From the NCBI GenBank assembly GCA_015179125.1, contig WHVA01000057.1, positions 186,001 to 250,000 of the forward strand: a DNA stretch of 64,000 nucleotides, given 5' to 3'. The notes beneath the pieces are model-generated. The model was not told the origin of the DNA and made no database searches. It saw nothing but the letters and a program-made list of their open reading frames with translations. This document shows positions 46,049 to 56,084 of the stretch, piece after piece. The translations under genes and the position numbers were made by a program. Every line of letters begins with the position of its first letter. Position 1 is the stretch's first letter. This DNA comes from Gautieria morchelliformis. Taxonomy: Eukaryota > Basidiomycota > Agaricomycetes > Gomphales > Gomphaceae.

Positions 46049-46667
46049 GGGAGATGTCTTCTTCAGCCACCAGTAGTGCAAGTCAACACTGAAAGAACTG
46101 CAATGCAATTGTGGCTCCCTCTAAGGCAGCCTGGGATGATTACCTGGCTCCTTAGCAGAGAAAAAGCTGCCCCAATGAAGGGGTCAACCCCAATAGTTCA
46201 CAGCAGAGATCTCCCTGGGAAGAGATCTTTTGTAGTCTACACTATATAGGCTATCTATTAATTCACTCTCACGCAATTTTATTCTATCTAGAGGGCAGAG
46301 AGGAGAGGAGGGTGGTGGTGGAGTGCGCAAAAGCGGCTTCGCAGCGTTCTGCCAGCGCAGCGCGGCTTTGAGCGCTTGAGCCACCAGAACGCTGCGCAGC
46401 CTCGAGCGCTGGAGCCGGCAGACCGGCGTGAACCGCGGGTAGGGCGTAGGGCTCGCGGCTGCGCCGCTCGCGGGCTCCGCTGACAAACTAATGACCAAGC
46501 ATTGGTCAGCAGGCCCACAACCACCCACCCCCCTCGTTTAACTCTTAGATTTCGGGTACACAAGGCAGAGTCCGAAATACATGCCGCCTGCGAAGATTGA
46601 CCTGTACCTCCCCAGAAATTGACGATTAAGGGTTATACCTTGTATATATACTTTTATATGTAGTAGC

Positions 46668-46843
46668 TGTTAGACGCAGTAGATAGATAGTTAGGATTAC
46701 CAAGCGATGTCTCGGAAATTCCTATATACATGATTTTGAGTCGGAGAAAAGAAAATAGTAAGCTACCTTGAGTCATCGTGGTACACTATGGTTACATGAC
46801 TAAACTATGCATCATCGATACACTTGAGCGACGGTTATCTTAG
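46668..46843 (-). repeat. 3' LTR of the copia element
   Basis: It starts TGTTAGACGCAG and matches 59046-59226 almost throughout. It is flanked on the left by GTAGC. Confidence 0.9.
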
Positions 46844-47087
46844 CGAAAGGAAAAAGAGAAATATGGTTTAAGCCATACCCATTTTGTAGAGAAGATAATT
46901 GTGTTGCGGTAAAGGCAAAGCCTTTGTAAGAATGTCCGCGAGGTTTTCTTCAGACTCGACATACCTAATTCCTAATTCCTTGAATGCGACTAATTCTCGG
47001 ATCCAATGACACTCGACGCGTAAGTGTTTGGTGCGGAAATGATAAATAGCGTCATGGATACCAGAGATCGTTTGAAGATTGTCGCAG
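46844..47087 (-). other. end of RNase H of the copia fossil
   Basis: Minus-strand HFRTKHLRVECHWIRE and SEENLADILTKALP are the standard copia RNase H tail next to the 3' LTR. Confidence 0.85.
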
Positions 47088-47112
47088 TACGGTGCGTGAG
47101 CACCGTCACCTC
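47088..47112 (+). repeat. left terminal inverted repeat
   Basis: Matches the reverse complement of 52097-52121 at 23 of 25 positions. Confidence 0.9.
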
Positions 47113-47414
47113 TAGATTGCACATCGGAGATTTTAGAATACAGAATTTATATACCTACAATCCACGTCTTGACCCTGTGCCCATGGGCGCTATAGTTACC
47201 GTTGTTATTGCTTCCGCCCATTATGACTACTAACCAGTATAATCGGAACCCTACAGGGAGGAACCAATACACGGAGCGTCGTGCGTGCACCATCCCCATA
47301 CAACTATAATTGTACTAGTCTAAGTGAAAATCTACTGAAGCCGAGCCAAACGACGAGGTAATAAGCAATCACCTAATCGAATATCACCATCGCGGCATCA
47401 CAAGTGGAAAACAA

Positions 47415-48786
47415 ATGAGCGAGTTACAGCACCAGGTGAAAATAAGGTAAATAAACACTTTCTTCCTTTGAATAGCAACTCAGGACAATCAGTGGAACGA
47501 CTGTAGATCGTCGGCGTGCAGTATTAGGACTCACTGCTTCCGGTGCAACAACTCGTGCTCTCCCAGAGACTGTAAAGCGGCAACTTGTTTTAGATCAAAT
47601 GGCAAAGGATCCTACGCGGCGACGTGGGCCCAAACTTATCGTGGAGGCCATTGCTAGGGAGACTGGGAACCATTTAACTCAGTAAGTCAAATAGGTAGCT
47701 GTTTCGGTCTTGACTTACATTGACCGTTCAAGGGAGTATGTTAAGGATGAGATGCGGATCCAAGATCCACTAGGGTTTGAGCTTCGTGAACCTACCGCTA
47801 AGAAAATATCCCGGCAAGCGTTAGTTGTCCTTGGACCACATCATGAGTGGAGCGGGGACGGTCATGACAAACTATCAAAGATCGGGTTTCCGGTTTGGGC
47901 CCTTCGAGACGTGTGGTCAGGTAAATGGTTGGGAATCTGGGTGGTTCCCAATAATCGGTTGAAGCATGCCATCGCATATCTATATTTATCGTTGGTTGAA
48001 AGCCTCGGTGGTTCGTGACTTGTGAGACAGCGTAAACTTTGATATATTGCTTATTGGATATTAGGTATGCCAATTCAAACCACCACAGACTGTGGCAGCG
48101 AAACTATCACAGTTTTCGGCCTTGCACATGCAATGCGGTAGGTATTTATGACATGTTTTGTTGTGACCAACATATAAGTCTACTGATTGTTTAGGGAACA
48201 TTTTTCACCGCAACTCTCTACTGATGAACTACTGGCACACAAGTTCCTTAAGTCTGTTCATAATACGACAATTGAACGGGGCTGGCTTCAACTTCGGTTA
48301 CAGTGGGGTGACAACGTAAAAATATTTTGGGAAGCTGGTGATGGTATATACAATCCCTCAAATCCAAACCACTAGTTCGTCATCAATTATTCTATCTCTT
48401 AATTGGTGTACTAATAGGTTTCAAGTGAACTTGTCCAATGGCTGTGGCCTACAATGATTCAAAAGGAATTAGATGAGCTTCGAGATCGGTTCAACAATCA
48501 TGTTGTGCAAAAGGTCAATGGGAAAGTTTTACCATCAGGTGTTTCCCCTAACATTGCATATGCATTACCTGACCAATACGGCGGTGAGAATCATCTTCAG
48601 TCCGTTGACAAACTAGCGGCACAAGGGTTGATGGAAGCTATCGGTGGTAAGGAACTTATTCAGTTTGTGAGCGAAGAGTATGCTTCATGTGCAGCTGAGG
48701 TTTTTCATTCACTGGGTGTTGAGAGACTCACAATGCAAAATGTATGGGTTATCTTCAAGGATATGTTGCTGCTGATGCATCCCTAA
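47415..48786 (+). CDS. DDE (integrase-core type) transposase
   Basis: The exons code for a protein of a type widespread in mushrooms and usually annotated as integrase core. The N-terminus (TTVDRRRAVLGL, ALPETVKRQLVLDQM, RRRGPKLIVEAI) looks DNA-binding. The catalytic triad is plausible: D in HEWSGDGHDKL, D in TTDCGSET and E in NTTIERGWLQLR. FPVWALRDVWSGKWLGIWVV lies between. Introns are seen near 47436-47475, 47682-47731, 48015-48063, 48139-48194 and 48373-48420. The end QNVWVIFKDMLLLMHP is followed by TAA. Start at 47415 (MSELQHQ) is a best guess. The gene has no obvious break. Confidence 0.8.
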
Positions 48787-48908
48787 TTCAAAAAAGAATT
48801 ATTTTTTGCCATTCAGAATGAAGACAGAATGAAGATTTAAATCTTCAACAATGGGTGATTAAAGGAACCATAGTAAACTAGCGATGAAGAAACTATGCCA
48901 TCGTAATT

Positions 48909-51328
48909 TTAAAGCTCCCACTGTCGGTGAAGATTCCGAGGCTTTATAGTCGGTAACACCTCCATTTGAGGGACAGCTATATCATTAAATGGTGCCGGTA
49001 CAACGACAACCTCTGTATTGAGGCCCAACTTGCAACAGATTTTGTTGCATTTATGTTCCTTGAGAAACTGCAGAATTCCTGACTGGCCTTTGTCCCAGAA
49101 GCCCGATGAACTATCAAATCTAGTATAACAAATCAATAGTTTGCTGCAATGGAGAATAGCAACCTACGTGTGTGCTTGCGGGTCAAAAGGAACGACCCAG
49201 TTCTCTGAGTAAACAAAGCCTAACGATATGTTAAACATCATTCTGTGTTTATACCACGTGCACTTACCTTGAATGTCTACAAATACATACTCTCCCATGC
49301 TGTCAACAACCGTATGATGGGCAAATGTGTCGATCCAGATCCCAAGATAATCACTATTTTCGCCGGTGTCTCCATTACCTGAAAATTTACGTTCGGTGGT
49401 CCCAGGTTCAAGTAACGGTACAGCCAGAAATACGTTCCATATTAGACTCTGGTTTGAGTGTTGCTCCGCAGGGAGATCAGGCAGTTTATCAACCAGCGTA
49501 CCCAGGAATGCACCATCAGCATTCCACTTCATCTCTTCAGATAGACATCAAGTACTGCTACAAGTAAAACAGATACATGTACCTGGAATATTTTTGGCAC
49601 CATACTGCTGTGCACGTCATATGAATGAGTAAAGGAAAAACTTTCCCCATGCTAATAGCTTGAGTTCACATTTGAGGTCGTACTTATTCAGATATTCGGT
49701 ATTGCCGTTCAAATTTTTCGACTGAAGTACAGCAAAACTGTCGCTCGCAACACGCCCCTGTGTGACAGTTAAAATAGAATAGGACATTGGTAGAGTGCTC
49801 ACCATAAATGCAAATTTCGCATAGCCATATCCAAGGTATCCTTCTTCTCTCTTACCTGTATTGACGTATTTTCGCCAGTTCTTGGGAATCAAAATTGTTT
49901 TAATATCTATGCTGTCTTCCTTTTCCGTGACCTCCCCTTCCACATTGACAAGATAGGTTTCACAATAAAATGGGTACGCGTCGTATTCAATCTTGGGTGC
50001 ACTAGCATTCCCAAGACCTGTACCTGATCGGCGCTGATATGCACTCACGTAGCGTTTTGCTGATGGGAGGGGTTCCTCTACTAGAATTAGTATAATACTA
50101 TGTCTAAACTAAGAACATTTACCGTGTGATATAGATGAAAGCTTGTGTTTGGATGAACAAGCCACTGAGCGCATGTGGAATGGTGGTATAGGCCTTGAGT
50201 CACATTCAATATCTTCATTGGTCTTCAAAGTTTCAGCATCACTAGCCAAGAAAATATACATAAATATCACCTACAGTATCAGATTTTACTTCATAGAGAC
50301 GCAGCTGCATCATGATACATTTACCTTTGATGTCCTTGTCCGATAGCAAGCTGTCCTTCTCCAGCTTTTCATGCAGGGCTTGAACGGTGCAAAAAAGGTT
50401 AGGCTCGTCAATATCTAAGTAACTGCTCTCATGAACAGTCTTCGCAACCACAAAAACCACTTTGTCTCTAGAAATGTACACACGGCGATTCAGTATTAGA
50501 TAACACATGAATCGGTAGACAAATTTACCTCAAAAAGAACGGTTTTGGTGTGGGTTTATCAGCAATCGCAGCCTTATCATACACATTTTCAGCATGTTCG
50601 AGAAGCTGATCTATCATTTCAGTGGCAAGTGTCGTGGCAGTGAAACCTTCGACTACTGCTGGTATTTGAATCTTACCGTGATTGTGAGCAACTTACACAA
50701 AAATTCAGCACAAAATAACCTACTTGACGAGGCTTACAACCTCCCTTCGACCTTACAGCCGGATAATACCAAATCGTTAGCTTAATGCCAATGGAGTCCA
50801 TCTTGCTAAGCTTCCTCAAGGCTTGAGTTTTCTTCAGGATCTCACTACCTTTCTTGAGGCTTGGGTTCTGTGATCGTCTATTTAGATGATGGTCAGATGC
50901 AGAGCCCTCGTGCTCGGCAGTTCGCTTGAGAATATGGTTCATCACATCATCGCAGCCTATGCAATATTGTGAGAAGAGGTTTAACAGTGATAGAGAATGA
51001 CTCACCGCTGAAAAGTTGTGGCTCTATGGCGCAGTCAGTTGCAGATACAGCCAGTAATATGCTGGACTTACCCTTTTCGGCATCTTCATTGCATTTAACG
51101 CATAAATTGGATTTCAGGAACGGATAAACCACCCTGCACCCGAGGCACTGAGGAAGAACCTGTATGGATATGAGTAAAAGTAAAGATGATTCCAACATGA
51201 TTACATACTTCAATTGCTTTGCATTCGGTTTCAGACGTTGCGGCCAGCAGTTTGTCACACTTCGCACATTGAAGTAGAATCGAGTCGAGGCGAGGGAACC
51301 TATTGGAACAACCTTGACAGTGAGTCAT
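48909..51328 (-). CDS. alpha-type protein kinase with N-terminal zinc-ribbon motifs, transposon cargo
   Basis: Alpha-kinases (MHCK/EF2K family) phosphorylate Ser/Thr in helices and are expanded in mushrooms. The start MTHCQGCSNRFPRL leads to four CxxC pairs (CQGC, CAKC, CLGC, CVKC). A linker with SLKKGSEILKKTQALRKLSK and PKPFFLR follows. The kinase domain begins around 50050, with the glycine-rich GYLGYGYAKFAF and FAVLQSKNLNG. Signature motifs near the end are SMGEYVFVDIQGKC (catalytic Asp in the D-x-Q-G motif), DPQAHT and KGQSGILQFLKEHKCNKICC (zinc-binding His/Cys). About nine short introns split it. I see no certain disruption, but not every junction was verified. It converges on the transposase gene. 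Confidence 0.82.
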
Positions 51329-52026
51329 TGCAGAACAACGAAAAGAACAACACACTCGTACCAGTTTTATACCACGTAGCATAACTGCGATCTGCCCAAG
51401 AGATGAGAGAAAATTCTAAGTGAGCCAATGCTCAGCACAATACATGCATTAGTGAGACTCACCGTCAATATATATACAGTTAAAACTTCATCGTTACCGC
51501 TAATAGTGTATTAAAACTTTGTTGTTGCCACTAACAGTGTATAACGGCTGAAACAACCAGTGCACTTCAGCTCAAACAAATTTATGTGAAAGAAAGAAAG
51601 ATTACCGGGCCCATCGGGTTAAGCAGGAGGCTAGTCTAGACACAGAGTCTCCGTTGTATCAAATACAACACCGCTCCATTCCCTAAAATTTTACGACCAT
51701 ACTTGTATTCGCCGTTTCCCCCGTGATACGAGTTAACGTCAGCTCAAGTTCACTGTGATGGATCGCTCACACCGTACTTACAAAGAATTGGCCAAGTTCA
51801 ACACATCGGCGTTTGACTACCGGCCATCGTCAATAGCGGGATGTCTTCCAGTCTTTCAGCTTGCTGTAACAGTTAGGCGTTAGTTTTAATGAAACCATGA
51901 GAGTCATGGACATGGAGTCGAAGACAGTCTGAAGCAGAGCTTACGGTCGATGACAGTCAGGAGTAGACTCGCCGTTTCCTTCGGACTTTGTGTCACGTGA
52001 TGTACTGAGTTAGGTTCTTTGGGCGC

Positions 52027-52965
52027 TTAAATACATGTGGATCGCGAAACATGAATATTGGATCTTGACAATTGAAATCCTGCCCCTTGAATTTCAGAGG
52101 TGACGACGCTCACGCACCGTACGCAGTGTATATGCGCGGGGTAGTCACAGGGGAAACCGAGCTCTTGGAGTAAATGATTTACCCACAAGACGTGTTTGGC
52201 TCTGGGGACAAGAGCCATAGACTCGGATTCGGTTGTAGATAGAGCGATCCGTGTTTGCTTTTTCGATAGCCATGCAATGACGCCACTGGCATAAAGACAA
52301 ATATAGCCGCCAATTGATTTGGAATCGGCAAGATTTGCAAAGTCGGCGTCAGTATAGACTTCGAGTTGCGGGGAAAGCGCGGAACCGCGGAGGGTGATTC
52401 CTAGATCTCGGGTACCTTTAAGGTACCGAATGACACATTTAACAGCCATCCAATGTGCAACAGTATAGTCGTGAGTGTGTTGACTAAGTTGTTGTACGGC
52501 GAATGCAATATGGGGTCGTGAACCAAGAGCGGCATACATAAGAGATTCCACAGCTTGCGCGTAAGGAACATCGAGTGCCTGTTCCTGTTTGGGACGCGGC
52601 ACTAATGATTTGATGTCCTTCGCGACTGGGGTAGTTACCGGCGGTGCCTTGACCAAATTGAATCGATGCAAAATGATGTCAATATAATGGCCTTGAGATA
52701 ATTTAATGGTACCGGCGTTACGGTCAATTTCCACTCTGATTCCAAGAATTCTTTACATTTCGCCGAGATCTTTCATAGGGAAGTGAGTGTTCAATAGGTT
52801 TTTGATACGCACCATTACTTCCTCTGTACTCGTGAGGAGGCCTAGGTCGTCGACATAGACAGTGACAATAGTAATATTATCATTGTCTTTTTTGAAGAAG
52901 ATACAGTCGTCGGCATGACTGCGCGTAAACCCATCGTCAAATAGTATTTTGGACAGTCGTTCGTA
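52027..52965 (-). other. second RT part and RNase H of the copia fossil
   Basis: The RT active-site box VYVDDLGLL is near 52850. RNase H follows with EVYTDADFANLADSKS and STTESESMALV. It is bounded on both sides by the inserted DNA transposons. Confidence 0.85.
52097..52121 (-). repeat. right terminal inverted repeat
   Basis: Matches the reverse complement of 47088-47112 at 23 of 25 positions; CGCAG follows. Confidence 0.9.
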
Positions 52966-53280
52966 CTATGCCCGAGTAGGAAATGGATCGGTGCAGGATA
53001 TGGATAAAGTGTCTTAAAATATATACCTCAGCCATTTTAGGTCAGTTTTGTAGCTAGAGTTACAAGTTATACATAGTAGTTTATCCAGGCAAATTAATGA
53101 GTAACAGGAAGGAGAAGTATTCAATTACACTATACTCCTATAATATGGATTTCCTCCCATGCCGGCAAATCAAGGAGCTCTGGTTCTTGGTTTCTTCCGT
53201 CACGATCTCTTAGACAGCTTTGGCGTGACAACACACTTTTGATCTCCGATTGAATCCAAACCTTCGACATTTCGCTCCAC

Positions 53281-55745
53281 ATGTCAGTCGCGGAATGCCT
53301 GAAGTCGCCTGTTAAACAGGTGACTTTGGAGAAGGAGGAGCGCATCCAAAAAGCCCTGGGGATGGTGAGGTCAGGTATCCAGGTCTCTTTGCATGGCGCT
53401 GCTCAAAAATGCAACATTGCGTACTCGACCCTGCGAAATCGACTGCATGGATCGAAGCCTCACAAGCTGGCACACACTGAACAGCAGCACCTCAGTCCGG
53501 AGCAACAAAACATCCTGATGGCGTGGTGCAAGTATCAAGCTAATATGGCGATGCCACTCTCTCGTGCAGGGCTCCGGGAGAAGGTAAATGATATGGTAGG
53601 CCGAATCCCCAGTGACAGTTGGATACAGCAGTTCCTCAAAGCCCACGCGAAGGATATCGAAGCAGCCAGGTCCTGTGGTCTCGATCCAAAGCGTGCCCAG
53701 GCTTTCAACCCGTCGACCGTAGCCGCACACTTCGCACTCCTTGGGAAAGTCCTTGATGTATACAAGATCCCTGTGGGGAACATCTACAATTTCGACGAAA
53801 AGGGAATCCAGCTAGGTGGAGGTCGGAAGGGGCTCCAGCAACAATTTATATTTTCAAAAGGTGATCGGGATCGCTACGCACAAAAATCCGACTCGCTCGT
53901 TCTGGTCACCATAATGGAGGCCGTTAGTGCCGATGGTAATGCAGTTCCACCTGGGTTTGTCTTGCCAAAAGGTGAGACTGGTGAATGGTGGAGCGTTCCT
54001 GGCGTTGGATGGTAAGTTCGCCTGTATTCTATCTATACACTATTAATTTTTTTGTATCCAGTGTTGCAACATCAGATGCAGGCTGGACAGATGATGTCCT
54101 GAGTCTTATGTGGTTCGAAAAGGTCTTCATTCCTCATGCTGTCAAGCACAACCCAAGCGGCTCCCCAATCCTTCTCATATCCGATGGCCATTCCTCTCAC
54201 GAGACGCCAGCACTGAAATCACTCGCCTACGACCATAACGTCCTTCTCTATTCATTACCTCCACACACCACTCATAAACTGCAGCCCCTTGACGTTGGTG
54301 TGTTCGGACCACTGCAAACCGGATGGGCCAAACACTGCCAACAACGTGCCGCCACGCGCAATACTGTCACATGTGCTAATGTTGTGTTCGAGTATATGCT
54401 TGTGCGTGAGAAGTATCTTACACCACGCCCTATCGAGTCAGCTTTCCGTCGTTGTGGGATCTGGCCGTTCAACCCAAATATATTTACCGACGCTGACTTC
54501 GGACCAAGTCAGGCATCCTCAATTCAAATTGGTGCACCTATGGGCCACCCTGAAGCTATGCCATCGTCACCATTCAGTGCAGCCCTGACTGATCCCGATG
54601 ACATGGACTGGGAGTCATCATCAGTATTGGAGTTCGTAGATATCGAAGGAACGGCTGGGCTTAGCGATCTTGCAGAACCATCAGGTCACTCCCCAGTCCG
54701 CCAACCACCGATTGACTTATCGGATGGCTCCCTGGCTCCCGAATTCCCTCTTCCTATATGTCACACACATGTGTCACAGCCCCTTCATGAACCCTTGATC
54801 GCTGTCACACCACCAACGATTAGGGGTATGGACAGCCATGAAACCTCGGTCAGTCAGGCTCCTACACATAGATACAGCACTCGGAGCCGTGTCGGCCGGC
54901 TCACCCACAGCCCATTCCTCACTATATCTCGCTCTGGATCCAATTCCTCACTCACCTCCTCTTCGAATGGCAGCCTCTCTTCACGTGCTCTCCAGAATGA
55001 GAACGAGGCTCTTCGACGCAAGGTTAATGACCTTACAACAATGTATCAGAACGTGTGCAAAGCCCTCGACACCGAGCGAGTGCATTGTGAAATGGTTCAA
55101 GCCCAGCATTATGCGGCTGAAGCACACTGCACATTGCGTGCTATGGAAGCACGGGACTTGCGTCAGCAGCTCCATGACAAGTCAAAAAGTGGCAAGTGGC
55201 GCACATTGAATATGCAGGCATGGCTGCTTACTGCACCTGAGGCTAAAGCACAATTTGAGGACCAGGAACGTACTCGGCTTGGGAAGCTTGCCGCCGATAC
55301 CAGTAAATGCGAACAAAAGGAACTCGAGGAGCGGACTCGTGACCTCCAGTGGGCACATAACGCCGTCCTCAAAGTCTTCGACACTTTGGGGTCATATAAA
55401 CGCAAAGATGAGTTACTTGATATTGCTGCCGCCCTTGCCCTTGATCAAAAGGGTACCATCGCCGAACTCACTGCTCGCATCAAAGCCCACCTTCAGGGCC
55501 ACCCTCATTTAGCGGAGAACCCCAGGTTTGCTGGTCTTTACCAGACGACTCGTTGGGGGCGCAAGCGGACCATTCAAGACATGAATACGGAGGCAACACC
55601 AGTTGCTGCTGGTCCTTCAAATGATTCACAGCTGATGCAGCCTCTATTGCTACCTCAAGCCGCCACTCCTTCATATCTGCCCAGTCCTTCTAATCCTGAT
55701 ACATCAGTACACATCCATGCTTTAATTGACCCATCATTACTTTAG
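53281..55745 (+). CDS. pogo-family transposase (CENP-B HTH, DDE_1)
   Basis: Exons 53281-54011 and 54062-55745 join across a 50-base GT-AG intron at a Cys codon, giving 804 residues. Order: a psq-type helix-turn-helix (GAAQKCNIAYSTLRNRL), a CENP-B-like domain (LSRAGLREKVNDMVGRI) and the DDE_1 core. Acidic residues are in YNFDEKGIQLG, LLISDGHSSHE and LQPLDVGVFGPLQ. A Ser-rich linker, a coiled coil (NENEALRRKVNDLTTMYQNV) and a SAP-like C-terminal motif (KDELLDIAAALALDQKGTIA) follow. It looks intact. Confidence 0.93.
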
Positions 55746-55786
55746 CATCTAGTTAATTGATCAATGGAGCAACTTGTGTTTCTTGG

Positions 55787-55804
55787 GAAAAAAAAAAAAA
55801 AAAA
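55787..55804 (+). repeat. A run after the pogo transposase
   Basis: About 17 A residues, 40 bases after the stop codon; simple sequence near the end of the element. Confidence 0.6.
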
Positions 55805-56084
55805 CAGACCCCCGCCGCCTCGGCAGACCTCTTGAATATTAGGGTTTAGTGTGACAATTTACAAACAATTGTGACGATTCTTGGCCGGCATGCTGGTTCA
55901 AAGCCTCACTCGCAGCTTCTATCCTGCTGGCTCAATCACTTCGCTCAATTTATTTCTGAAAACTATAGAGCTGTATTGACTACTATCTTCTCCTTGATAA
56001 ACCTTCTGCCGGATTCACAGAAGTGGCAGCAAAGACCAGTATCAAGCTTTTATTGACTTTGGTCCATATCTCGCTGGGGCATAG

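Larger units (their letters stand above)
40518..46549 (-). mobile_element. Helitron (rolling-circle DNA transposon), likely autonomous
   Basis: The element reads on the minus strand. Its 3' end is clear: a hairpin at 40529-40545 (CCCGCGC-GAA-GCGCGGG on the element strand) and a terminal CTAG at 40518-40521, followed by T, as expected of insertion between A and T. It contains a complete Rep-helicase frame. The 5' end is not certain. A candidate TC preceded by A is at 46549/46550 (TCTAAGAG on the minus strand). The real end may lie anywhere between about 45700 and 46660. Confidence 0.85.
47088..52121. mobile_element. 5.0-kb TIR DNA transposon carrying a DDE transposase and an alpha-kinase gene
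   Basis: The ends are inverted repeats of 25 bases with two mismatches: TACGGTGCGTGAGC, two variable bases, CGTCACCTCT. They are flanked by a direct 5-base repeat CGCAG (47083-47087, 52122-52126). The element sits inside the RNase H of the copia fossil, so its borders are sharp. Within are a plus-strand transposase (47415-48786) and a minus-strand alpha-kinase gene (48909-51328), with 3' ends 120 bases apart. The superfamily is uncertain. The transposase type and TAC ends suggest an IS3EU-like group, whose usual target duplication is 6 bases as I remember it. Both genes lie within the repeats, so the kinase would move with the element. Confidence 0.9.
52966..56084 (+). mobile_element. pogo/Tigger-type DNA transposon
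   Basis: It is bounded by TA on both sides (52964-52965, 56085-56086) and by imperfect inverted repeats beginning CTATGCCC (about 24 bases with six mismatches). It carries a complete transposase and lies in the reverse transcriptase region of the copia fossil. Confidence 0.88.
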
